This document shows positions 17,660 through 26,100 of a DNA stretch of 64,000 bases, piece by piece (positions within the stretch are counted from its first letter, which is position 1; each line of letters opens with the position of its first letter). The notes beneath the pieces were generated by a model that searched no databases, was not told the origin of the DNA, and worked only from the letters and a program-made list of their open reading frames with translations. The stretch comes from Candidatus Hydrogenedentota bacterium (GTDB lineage: Bacteria > Hydrogenedentota > Hydrogenedentia > Hydrogenedentales > CAITNO01): positions 1-64,000 of the forward strand of contig JAAYBR010000082.1 in the NCBI GenBank assembly GCA_012730045.1, given 5' to 3'. Position numbers and translations under genes: made by a program.

Positions 17660-17693
17660 CTGTCTATATACACCATATACAGCACGATGTCAA
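17660..17693 (-). promoter_or_regulatory. Promoter and overlapping operator of the GntR-ABC operon
   Basis: On the minus strand a consensus TTGACA (17693-17688), a 17-nt spacer and TATATA (17670-17665) form a near-perfect promoter. An imperfect 23-bp inverted repeat, CTGTATAT-N7-ATAGACAG (17660-17682), covers the -10 region. The predicted start of transcription lies at about 17658, directly at the ATG. Confidence 0.8.
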
Positions 17694-17861
17694 GCCTTTT
17701 CCTCGGGGCAAGCCCACTACATGCCCCGCGAGAAGTGACTGCGGGCGGATGGACGGCCCTCGGATGCTTTGTTGTCCCAGCGGGACATCCGCATAGGGCC
17801 CGGGCAGGCCGTCTGCCACCAGCTCAGCGCCGGGTCCGCACAGCGCGCAGCGCCTTGGAGT

Positions 17862-17965
17862 GCGGTAGCTTGCTGCCGCCTTTCTTCGCGTGGGCTTGCC
17901 CGCGCGGGGGCACACGAGAAACGACCGCAGGACCGCGTTTGCACGGGGCCGCCCGCTGGGGCGAC
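17862..17965. repeat. Cluster of REP-like hairpins
   Basis: GCGGTAGC-TT-GCTGCCGC (17862-17879) and GCGTGGGC-TT-GCCCGCGC (17888-17905) are two 8-bp hairpins, each with one mismatch and the same TT loop. A third, CACGGGG...CCCCGTG, follows near 17942-17971. Their shared design suggests one family of mobile palindromes. Confidence 0.6.
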
Positions 17966-18030
17966 CCCGTGTGCGTCTGTGAAAGGGATGCTCCTCATCC
18001 ACCGGGTGAGACGGTCCTGCCGGGAAAGAA

Positions 18031-18202
18031 GAGGGCGCGGCAAGCGGCGCACCCGGGAAGAGGGCGCGGCAGGCGGCGCACCCGGGAAGAGGGCGCGGCA
18101 GGCGGCGCACCTGGGAAGAGGGCGCGGCAGGCGGCGCACCCGGGAAGAGGGCGCGGCAAGCGGCGCACCCGGGAAGAGGGCGCGGCAAGCGGCGCCCCTA
18201 CA
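18031..18202. repeat. 29-bp tandem repeat, about six units
   Basis: Units begin with GAGGGCGCGG at 18031, 18060, 18089, 18118, 18147 and 18176. The following bases alternate between CAAGCGGCGC and CAGGCGGCGC, then ACCCGGGAA (one unit has ACCTGGGAA). There are no spacers between units. The last unit diverges and runs into the inverted repeat. Confidence 0.9.
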
Positions 18203-18250
18203 TGCCTGCGCCTTGGGTATGCGCCTGTAGGGGCGCCGCTTGCCGCGCCC
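18178..18250. repeat. Perfect 25-bp inverted repeat with 23-nt loop
   Basis: Bases 18178-18202 are the exact reverse complement of 18226-18250. The left arm is also the last tandem-repeat unit. The element ends 24 nt past the stop of the minus-strand gene at 18275 and could fold in that transcript as a terminator-like structure, though no T-tract follows. Confidence 0.85.
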
Positions 18251-18274
18251 TAGAGTGGACGCATGGGCCGTCGC

Positions 18275-19027
18275 TTATCCGGCGATCCGGCTGTTGACCC
18301 ACTCCCCCTCGATCCGCGCGATTCCCCGGATGAGCGTGGGACGGCGGTCCGGGGGCAGGAGGGAGAAGAGGGCGGTGGCCTCTTCGAGCGTTTCGCGGGC
18401 GAGGCGGAGTCCGTCGCGTTCCTGTGCCGTCCATTTGGCGGGGCTCTTCGCGGTGGCGGATTCCAGAGTGCGGGTGAGTTCCAATCCCGCCTCCAGGACG
18501 CTCTCATCGGAAAGCGCTCGCAGGAGGGCGGTCAGCGCGTCGGCCAACTCCAGGAAGGGCTGTTTCGGAAGCGGTGCCAGAACGGCGGAGAGTCTTTCGT
18601 CCTCCGGGGGGGTGCGGGGGGGGACGTCCGCGTCCTGGAAAGCCCGCGCCACGAGTTCCTCCACACGGCGCACCTTCTCAAAGGTGTCCAGTGTGAGCCG
18701 GCCCGCCTGCGCCGCCGCGGGTAGTTTTCTGCCCAGCCGCCAGAAGGCGGACAGCGCGACAGACAGCAGGGACCGGAGGCGGCCCGGGGAGCGAAGCAGG
18801 TGATGGAGCGTCTCGAAGGCCTCGTTGAGTCTCCGGCGCTCTTCAGGCTCCGGGTAGACCCGTCCCAGCACGAAGGCCTGAAAGGCGGCCACGGTGCCGG
18901 CGGAAATGCCCGCGAACTCCTCCACGCCTGCGAGGGCATCCGGAGCATAACGCCGTTCCAGCCCGGCCCGCAGGAACGCGATGGCCAGGGCTTCATGGGA
19001 ACTGCAAGGCTCAAGGACGTTACTCAT
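18275..19027 (-). CDS. Helical protein of unknown function
   Basis: The 250-residue product is Ala/Leu/Arg-rich and mainly alpha-helical, without signal peptide, membrane segment or recognised motif. The ATG at 19027 is chosen because it overlaps the upstream stop (ATGAGTAA) and has AGGAG before it. Coupling to the membrane-protein gene suggests joint function. I do not recognise the family. Confidence 0.65.
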   Translation of the reverse strand: MSNVLEPCSSHEALAIAFLRAGLERRYAPDALAGVEEFAGISAGTVAAFQAFVLGRVYPEPEERRRLNEAFETLHHLLRSPGRLRSLLSVALSAFWRLGRKLPAAAQAGRLTLDTFEKVRRVEELVARAFQDADVPPRTPPEDERLSAVLAPLPKQPFLELADALTALLRALSDESVLEAGLELTRTLESATAKSPAKWTAQERDGLRLARETLEEATALFSLLPPDRRPTLIRGIARIEGEWVNSRIAG

Positions 19028-19424
19028 GCCTGGGCGGCTCCTGCGGCACGCCGCCAAGGGGGGTGTTCCAGGTGCGCCTGCCGAGAATCCCCAGCGGGGT
19101 CAGCATGGGGAGCATCCACAGGGGACTCCACCAGCCGATACCCCCGGCGGAGGTTCCGCCGAACGCTAACCAGGCCCATGCCGCGGAAAGGACCACGAGG
19201 AGATACAGGGGCGTCATCAGTTTCCAATAGGGGGTGTCCGGCCTTCTCCACGGGGAAAACCGGTGGACGCAGACCAGGGAGCAAACGAACAGCGCCATGC
19301 CCGTGACGGCGGCTGCCGGCTGCCCCATGAAAAGAAAAACAACCGCCAGAATGCCGACCCACAGAAAGGCCCCCAGCCAGCCCAGGGCCCATCCGGCCTT
19401 CTCTCCCGCGCGCGCATTATTCAT
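19020..19424 (-). CDS. Small four-helix membrane protein of unknown function
   Basis: This 134-residue protein has about four membrane segments (around residues 15-35, 40-55, 75-95 and 100-115). The start ATG at 19424 has AAAGGAAG 6 nt upstream; an in-frame TTG at 19442 is less likely. Its stop overlaps the start of the next gene. No family recognised. Confidence 0.65.
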   Translation of the reverse strand: MNNARAGEKAGWALGWLGAFLWVGILAVVFLFMGQPAAAVTGMALFVCSLVCVHRFSPWRRPDTPYWKLMTPLYLLVVLSAAWAWLAFGGTSAGGIGWWSPLWMLPMLTPLGILGRRTWNTPLGGVPQEPPRHE

Positions 19425-19487
19425 GGTTCTTCCTTTGCGCAAACACCCGCCCCCTTGCGGGGAAGCCGGGCACTGTCGTCACTCCCT

Positions 19488-20441
19488 TCATTTCCCGTAT
19501 CCCCCCTCCAGCTCCACGGTGAACGTGATCTCCTCCAGAGCGGGGCAGACCCCGCCGTCATCGGCAAGCACATGCTTCACCATGGACAGCTTTCCTCGCC
19601 CGAACCGGCGCACCGCCTCAATGTCCTCCGGTGTCGGCGAAACATGGCTGTCGGGCCCCTGAATGGACTTGCCGACCTCGGGGGAAAAAATGAACTCGCG
19701 GGGATCGCGGGGGCCGGCCTCCGCGTTGTGCGGCCGGTCGGGGCAGGCCGCCGGATCGTCCAGAAACTGCCAGCCCTCGATTTCCCGGGGGTTGGGCACG
19801 AAATGCAGGGGAGGGGTGAGGCGGGCAAGGTCCTCCTCGCGGCCCACCTCCTGCACCCTGATGGTCCATCCCTTGTCCATGGGCGAGAGCACGAGCGCGA
19901 ACCGTCCGCCGAAAGGCCTTCGGTACTCGGTCCCCCGGCGCGCCCTCCCCTGAAAGGATTCCTTGAAGACAGGGTACCGGAAACGGTTGAGAAAGGTTGT
20001 CCAGGACATCTCCTGATGGTCTCCCTCGCCGCCGTCTATGCTGCCCGAGACCTTCCCGTCCGCCACACGGAGCCAGTACTCCCCGCAATGGGAGAGGGCG
20101 TGGCCGTTGCCGGGTTTCGACCCCGGCCCGTCCAGCGCCAGCACCCACTCCGACCCCGCAGGAAACGCCTCCAGCGGGGGCCGGCACAGCATGCCGTCCC
20201 CCATGCCAATCCGCATGCCTGAATCCAGGAGCCCCCCCTGCAACACGTCGCTCACGAGGAAATCCATGCAGGGGGCGTCATCGGTGTGGTGCCGAATCAC
20301 CGTCCCCCGGACCACGAGGAGGCTCCCCGGGGCCACTTTCAGAAAAGGCCCCTCCCACGAGCAGGAGCAGGCGTGGGCAGTTCCCGCCGTGATCAGGGAG
20401 CAGAGAACAACCGCAGCGACGAGTGTGGATGACCGCCTCAT
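19488..20441 (-). CDS. Exported Cys-rich protein with a possible NTR/TIMP-like N-terminal domain
   Basis: The 317-residue product starts with a signal peptide ending near TAHA, followed at once by CSCSW. A mature N-terminus ACSC, then a VVRGTVI strand, a further Cys (DAPCMDFLV), and MLCRPPLEAFPAGSEWVLAL match the pattern of bacterial netrin/TIMP-like domains, in which the N-terminal Cys is disulfide-bonded. The second half (about residue 160 on) is unassigned. The domain call is inference from the Cys pattern. A promoter lies just upstream and the gene is divergent from the GNAT gene. Confidence 0.65.
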   Translation of the reverse strand: MRRSSTLVAAVVLCSLITAGTAHACSCSWEGPFLKVAPGSLLVVRGTVIRHHTDDAPCMDFLVSDVLQGGLLDSGMRIGMGDGMLCRPPLEAFPAGSEWVLALDGPGSKPGNGHALSHCGEYWLRVADGKVSGSIDGGEGDHQEMSWTTFLNRFRYPVFKESFQGRARRGTEYRRPFGGRFALVLSPMDKGWTIRVQEVGREEDLARLTPPLHFVPNPREIEGWQFLDDPAACPDRPHNAEAGPRDPREFIFSPEVGKSIQGPDSHVSPTPEDIEAVRRFGRGKLSMVKHVLADDGGVCPALEEITFTVELEGGYGK

Positions 20442-20468
20442 GTGACTGCTCCAAGTGTCAACCCGCCG

Positions 20469-20497
20469 AGTCTATACCAGCCGGACGGTCTTGTCAA
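20469..20497 (-). promoter_or_regulatory. Promoter for the NTR-like gene
   Basis: On the minus strand a consensus TTGACA (20497-20492) and TAGACT (20474-20469) are 17 nt apart. Transcription would start near 20462, leaving a leader of about 20 nt. A second GGTTGACA lies just downstream on the same strand. Confidence 0.55.
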
Positions 20498-20611
20498 CCG
20501 GGTTGGGCGGGACCTCGCCGGCCCGATGCCACGGGAACAAGCGGGGCGCGGACACTGTTAGCAAAAACAGACGGCGGCACTGGGTCCGCCGGGCTCACAG
20601 GAGGAAAACGT

Positions 20612-21199
20612 ATGATTTCCCACATTGAACCCAAGGACAACGTGGTTTTTCCCTGCACCGCCGAGGTGGAGGGCGAGACCTTCCGTTTCACCCTGATGGA
20701 CGGGAGCGAAAAGGACCTGCTGGAGCGCTTTGGCGCGGGCCTGGAGGGGGCCGACCGGGTGTTCATGCGCATGGACCTCACCAACGCAAAGTGCATTGAG
20801 GACTGGGCGGAAAACGTCGTTGCGGGCCGCACCCGTTCCGTGCTGGTGTGGAATGGGGCAGGGGACATGGTGGGTTTTGCCAGTCTTCACCAGAACAAGC
20901 TGCTTTGGACACGCCACATCGGCGAGATGCGCATTTTCCTCCTCGGCCAATACCGGATGAGGGGACTGGGTCGCCTGGTTGCCGGCATGGTGCTGGGGCT
21001 GGCCCGGACAGAGAGCCTTCAGATTGTGTTTGTGAACATACCCCGGCTCCAGCCGGAAATCCAGGAGGTCTTGCGCCACATGGGCTTCCAGGCGGAGGCC
21101 CTGCTGGCCGACTGGCTCATTGACCCCGAGGGGAACACCCACGACATGATCGTTATGGCCTACCGCTTCAAGGAACGGGCCCTGGCCGGCGGAGACTGA
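20612..21199 (+). CDS. GNAT family N-acetyltransferase
   Basis: The 195-residue protein has the GNAT layout: a strand with MVGFASLHQN, then a strand IGEMRIFLLGQYR leading into the acetyl-CoA loop YRMRGLGRLVAGMVL, and a late strand LQIVFVNIP followed by a helix LRHMGFQAEAL. The loop matches Q/RxxGxG/A. The acceptor is unknown. The ATG at 20612 has an excellent CAGGAGGAAAAC before it; longer in-frame starts cross the region occupied by the divergent promoter. Confidence 0.85.
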   Translation: MISHIEPKDNVVFPCTAEVEGETFRFTLMDGSEKDLLERFGAGLEGADRVFMRMDLTNAKCIEDWAENVVAGRTRSVLVWNGAGDMVGFASLHQNKLLWTRHIGEMRIFLLGQYRMRGLGRLVAGMVLGLARTESLQIVFVNIPRLQPEIQEVLRHMGFQAEALLADWLIDPEGNTHDMIVMAYRFKERALAGGD

Positions 21200-21292
21200 C
21201 GAATGCCGGACTCGGCAATCGGACCCGGTCTTGTCCCGCCCCCGGACAAACAAAATGTCGTGGTGCGTTTATTCGTAGACCACAACATCGTG

Positions 21293-21298
21293 TATAAT
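21293..21298 (+). promoter_or_regulatory. -10 element for tamA, apparently leaderless
   Basis: A perfect TATAAT preceded by TG sits at 21293-21298, and the expected transcription start (about 21305) falls on the ATG at 21306. The -35 region is poor. No Shine-Dalgarno sequence precedes the ATG. Confidence 0.5.
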
Positions 21299-21305
21299 GG
21301 CCGCC

Positions 21306-23129
21306 ATGGCACGGAGTCATGCAACATCAGCCGGGATGACCCCGTTTGACCGGCGCCGCGCCCTCCCCCCGGGAGGGATGCTCTTGCTTCTTGCACTGGT
21401 GTGCGGTGCGGGTCACGCCGCCCAACAATCGTATTCTGTGCGCTTCGAAGGCGATGTCTCCCGCGACCTGATCGGGGAACTGCGGGACATTTCTGACAGC
21501 GTGCAGTTGCGGGACAGGGAGCCCCCCTCAGAAAACCTCCTCCAACGCCGCGCGGAACGCGACGGGGAACGGTTTACCGACCATTTTCACGCCTTCGGAT
21601 ATTTCGACGCCCACGTTTCGTCGGCGGTCACCGGGGAGGAGGGGGCCCGCTCGGTCGTCTTCTCCCTGAACACAGGCCCCCAGTACACCGTTTCAGAAGT
21701 CTCCTGCCGGGTGGTGGAGGATTCCGGATCGGTGCGGCAGGAAGAGCCGGGGGCGGACCTGTCCAAAGCGCTGGCCCCCGGGGATCCGGCGCTGTCCCGC
21801 GCCATTCTGGACGCGGAGGAGCGGTATCAAAAGCGTTTCCTGGAGGCGGGCCACCCCTTTTGCGAGGTGCTGCCCCGCGATGTGGTGGTGGACCGCGGGA
21901 ACCGCACGGTCGCCGTCACCTACACCCTGAGGCCGGGCCCGCAGGCGGTCTTTGGGCCGACAACCATTGAGGGCCTTGCGGATGTGGGCGAGGACACCGT
22001 CCGCCGGATGCTCCCCTGGCGCGAGGGCGATGTCTGCCGCCGCTCGGCACTGGAAAAGGCGCGGCGCCGACTCCAGGAGAGCGGGCTGTTCGCCCTCATT
22101 CAGATCACCCCGGAACCGGGCAAAGACGGCCCGGCGACGGCGGCGATGCGGGTGGTCCTGACGGAGCGAAAGCACCGGTCGGTGGGGCTCGGCGTGGACT
22201 ACCGCAGCGACGACGGCCCCGGCGCGCGGGCCTTCTGGGAACACCGCAACCTGTCGGGGCTCGGACGGCGGCTGCGGATGTCCGGCGAACTGTCGGAGCT
22301 GGAGCCCGGGCTGGAGGTGGCCTACGACAACCCCTTTTTCCTGCGCGACGACCAGAGCCTCTCGCTGGCCTTCAAGGGCTCGCGGCTGGACCCCGACCCC
22401 TATGAGAGCCGGAGCCTTTCCCTTTCCGGGACGGTAGAGCGCCGCCTCTCGGAGGTGCTGCGGTTAAGCGGCGGGCTGAAGCTCCGCTTTGCGACCGTGG
22501 AGCAGCGGAGGCAGGAGGAGGATTTCCTGCTGCTTTCCTCCCCGTGGCGGCTGACGCTGGACCGGCGCGATGACCGGCTCGACCCGGCCTCCGGGTTCCT
22601 GCTTACCGTCCTTGAGGAGCCCTTCGTGGATCTCGGGGACGCGGACGTGTTCTTCACCCGCCAGGAAATCGGGGGCTCGTGGTACAAGGCGCTGGATGCG
22701 GAGGAAAACTGGGTATTCGCCGTGCGCGCGCGGCTGGGCTCCATCACCGGGGACGTGCTGGAGGACATTCCCGCCGACACGCGCTTCTACGCGGGCGGCG
22801 GCGGGTCCGTGCGCGGTTACGGGTTTGAAAAGATCGGCCCCGAGGAATGTGGGGAGGTCACCGGCGGCCGGTCGCTGGCGGAAGGGTCCGTGGAGATGCG
22901 CAGACGGCTCACCGAGCGCCTGGGCCTGGCCGTCTTTGTGGACGGCGGCGCGGCGTTCCGCTCGACCCTTCCCGATTTTAGCGAGGACATTCGCTGGGGC
23001 GCGGGCATGGGGTTGCGCTACTACACCCCCATAGGCCCCGTCCGCCTCGATGTCGCCACGCCGCTGAACCCGCGCTCCGGGACCGACGACCCCGTGCAGG
23101 TCTATGTCAGCGTCGGGCAGGCGTTCTAG
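21306..23129 (+). CDS. tamA: TamA-type Omp85 outer-membrane protein
   Basis: The 607-residue product has a signal region (GMLLLLALVCGAGHAA), about three POTRA domains (residues about 40-270, including LRPGPQAVFGPTTIEGL) and a C-terminal 16-strand barrel ending in Phe. The L6 loop motif is present as RFYAGGGGSVRGYGF, which is diagnostic of Omp85 proteins. TamA acts with TamB in moving proteins or lipids to the outer membrane. The start at 21306 is favoured because an in-frame ATG at 21297 overlaps the TATAAT. The tamB-like gene begins 3 nt after the stop. Confidence 0.9.
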   Translation: MARSHATSAGMTPFDRRRALPPGGMLLLLALVCGAGHAAQQSYSVRFEGDVSRDLIGELRDISDSVQLRDREPPSENLLQRRAERDGERFTDHFHAFGYFDAHVSSAVTGEEGARSVVFSLNTGPQYTVSEVSCRVVEDSGSVRQEEPGADLSKALAPGDPALSRAILDAEERYQKRFLEAGHPFCEVLPRDVVVDRGNRTVAVTYTLRPGPQAVFGPTTIEGLADVGEDTVRRMLPWREGDVCRRSALEKARRRLQESGLFALIQITPEPGKDGPATAAMRVVLTERKHRSVGLGVDYRSDDGPGARAFWEHRNLSGLGRRLRMSGELSELEPGLEVAYDNPFFLRDDQSLSLAFKGSRLDPDPYESRSLSLSGTVERRLSEVLRLSGGLKLRFATVEQRRQEEDFLLLSSPWRLTLDRRDDRLDPASGFLLTVLEEPFVDLGDADVFFTRQEIGGSWYKALDAEENWVFAVRARLGSITGDVLEDIPADTRFYAGGGGSVRGYGFEKIGPEECGEVTGGRSLAEGSVEMRRRLTERLGLAVFVDGGAAFRSTLPDFSEDIRWGAGMGLRYYTPIGPVRLDVATPLNPRSGTDDPVQVYVSVGQAF

Positions 23130-23132
23130 GCC

Positions 23133-26100
23133 ATGGCTTCCGCGGTCGGCAAAGCCCCCCGGTCCCGTTTTCGGCGGCGACTGGGTGTCTTCGCGCTGGC
23201 CGCGGTCCTGTTGCCGGTCCTGCTGTTTGTTGCCGTGCAGACCCCCCCCGGGAAGCGCCTCGCCGTCTCCCTGATCGCGGAACGGGTCGCGGCGCGCACC
23301 CCGTTCTCCCTTGAGGCCGTCGGGCTGCGCGGGGTCATCCCTTTTTCCCTCTCCATGGACAAGGTGATTGTCCGCGATGTTCAGGGCGCCTGGCTTGAAA
23401 TCCGGGACGTCTCCGCGCGCGGTGACGGGGCGTCCCTCCTCCGCGGGCGGTTTTGCCTCAAGAGCGTTCATGTCGGAGAGGTGCGTCTGGACAGACGTCC
23501 GGTCAAGCCCCGCCGTCTCCGGGTGCCCATGCTCCCGTTGGTGCGGTGGTGGCCCGGTGTGGGGGATCTTTTCGTTGACTCAATCACGCTGGACGGGGCG
23601 GTGTTTGGCCAGCAGGCGGTGTATGCGGCCGGCGGGCGCGTGGACTGGAGGGGATGGGGCAAAGTCCCAAGCATGGAACTGTCGGCCCGGCGGACCGACG
23701 GTCCGGCCTCCGAGGTGTCGCTGTCGCTGTCCCATCCGGAAGGAACGCCCCAACTTGCCCTTTCCGTTTCGGACGCGGGGATCGTGCCCGCGTTCTTCGC
23801 GCTCCCCGGCCCGTTCTCGGCGAGCCTGAAGGGGGGCGGCGGACGGGCGGACTGGAAGGGAACGCTCACCGCCGCACTCGGCGGAGAGGTTCTTCTGGAG
23901 GGGAATCTCGATGTCCGTTCGGGGGACTTGACCGAGATCACGGGAACCCTCTCCGCACGGCCCCCGGACGTGCCGCGCATGGCGCCGGTGCGCCGCCTGT
24001 TCGGTCCGCGCCAGGACATGGAAGTGGCGCTCTCGGTGACCCAGGGTGGACATTGGTCGTTGGGCGGCGCGACGGTGACGGGGGGAACCCTGCATCTGTC
24101 CCTTTCCGGGGACTATGACCTGTCCGCCCGGACTGCGAACTTGTCCGGCAGCCTGTCCGCGCCGGACGGTCTGCCGGAGGCTTTCGCCCCCTGGGTCGCC
24201 CTCGACGCGACCCGCGGGGTGGCGGGGTCTTTCTCTTTCAAAGGGCCGGTCGGCACACCCGTCGCCACGCTGACGGTGACGCAGGGCGACCGCGCCCTCC
24301 TCCATCTTGAACAGGTGGCGTCGCTTGGCGGCACGAAGGCGGTGTCCGGGCGTCTGCTGGTGGATATTCCCCGCAAATGGCTTCGAGCGGGGGGGGAGAA
24401 CCCCCTACTCGAAGGGCCTTGGCGGGTGTTGGACACTGTTTCCTGGCAGGAGGGGAGGGTGCGTATTCACCGGCTGGACGTCGTGGGAAACGCCGGCCGC
24501 CTCGTGTTTGCGGGCTCAGCCGCGCCCGGGGCGTCTCTTTTGGAGGGGACGGTGCATGCCGTTTCCGGGGTGTCCGGGCCCTTCAAGGGACTGCATGCGG
24601 ACTCCATGGCTGTCGGGGCGTCCATCCGCATGAACACGGACGAGAAGTCCATCACCGGGCGAATGGAGATGGCGGGTGTGCGTTCTGCCGTGGCGGCGGC
24701 CGCGAGGCTGGGCGGGGACTTCTCCCTCCGTCAACCCGGCGGGTGGCGGGAGTGGGGCGCAGACCCCGAATACGACCTTCATTTGACCGGGGACAACGCG
24801 CGCATCAAAGACCGTGTGCTGAAATCCGCGCGACTTGGGGCGCGGGGCGTTTTCTCCCCCGGGAAAGGGCTGGAGGCGGCCGCGCTGCATCTGGAGCTCC
24901 CGGAGATGGACGCACAGGTGGAGGGCGCGGGCAGGCTCTCCCTGGACGGAACCGTCTCCTGCGACGCACGGGTCCATGCGGGGAACCTCGGCGCGTTCTC
25001 CAGCGGGCTCCCGGTCTCCGGCGGTGTCGAGGCGCGGGTGGCCGCATCGGGGAACTACAAGAATCTCGAGGCGGAGGGAACCCTGTCCGCCACCTCGGAC
25101 GGGCTCTCCGGACTTCCGCAGGTCCTGCGTCCCGTCGAAGGGCAGAAGATCGTCTGTGCCGCCAGCTGGCGTGCAGACCGAAAAGGTGTTTCCCTTTCAG
25201 AAGTGGATGTGGAGACGCCCGTGGGGGAAGTTGCCGGGAAAGGACGTTATTCTTCCCCCGACGACACTTTTTCGGCCGAAGGCACGGTAAAACTTGACGA
25301 TCTTTCCGTGCTTTCAGGCATGACCACCGCCCACTTGGACGGTCGGGGGGAACTGTCCGTCTCCCTTTCGGGCAGGCCGTCCGATTTTTCGGCCAAGGGA
25401 AACCTGTCTGCGTCCAGCCTCCGGATGAGGGGACTATCCCTTTCCTCCCTGGGGGCCGACTTCGACCTCAAGGGGTTGCCGGACCATGTGTACGGGCCGT
25501 TTCGCGTGTCCGTCAAGCCCGGGGAGGACGTTCCGGATGTCACGGTTAAGGGTCGGCTGGCAGCGGACAGGGACCGGGTCTCCCTGGACAAGGTGTCCCT
25601 GCTGAGCGGACCCAACACGGCCTCCGGGAGGCTATCCTACGACCGCAACACGGGGACGCTCTCCGGCCGGGGGGAGGCGGCCCTCCCCGACCTTTCGCCC
25701 TTCGGGCGCATGTTGGGCGCCGAACTGCGGGGCGGTGGACAGATCAAGGGCGAACTGCTCCGGAAGGGCGCCGGTGTTACGACAAACGCAGTCTTCTCCC
25801 TTGACGCGGTGACCACCCCGTGGTTTGCGGCAAAGCGCGCGGAAGGGGATCTCTCCTGCGACACGAAGGACGGTGCGGCGCCCGTGCGGGCAACCCTCCG
25901 CGCGCAGGGCGTGGAGCACGGGGCCTTTCTTCTGGACACCCTTCAGGCCGAGGTCCGGGGCGCGGTGGAGGACGCGGCGGTTTCCTGGAACGCTTCGGGC
26001 TCCCTCCCGTCGGACGGCTCCGCGTTCGGGGTGTCCGGCGATGGGCGGTTTTCCGTGCTGGACCAGAAGGTCAGGTTGGACAGGGTGGAGGGGCAGGTCG

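Larger units (their letters stand above)
17658..18274. other. 617-bp intergenic region, palindrome-rich and non-coding
   Basis: Apart from the promoter at its left end this stretch holds no credible gene. It contains several GC hairpins (17862-17965), a 29-bp tandem repeat (18031-18202) and a 25-bp perfect inverted repeat (18178-18250). Short open frames across it translate to Pro/Ala/Arg repeats and reflect the tandem array. Confidence 0.75.

Noticed and set aside
17664-18188. A 174-codon frame across the tandem repeats
   Set aside because: Its Pro/Ala/Arg repeat translation is produced by the 29-bp array and all frames across it stay open because of base composition.
18031-18202. Possible CRISPR array
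   Set aside because: The 29-bp units follow each other with no spacers, and no cas genes are present.
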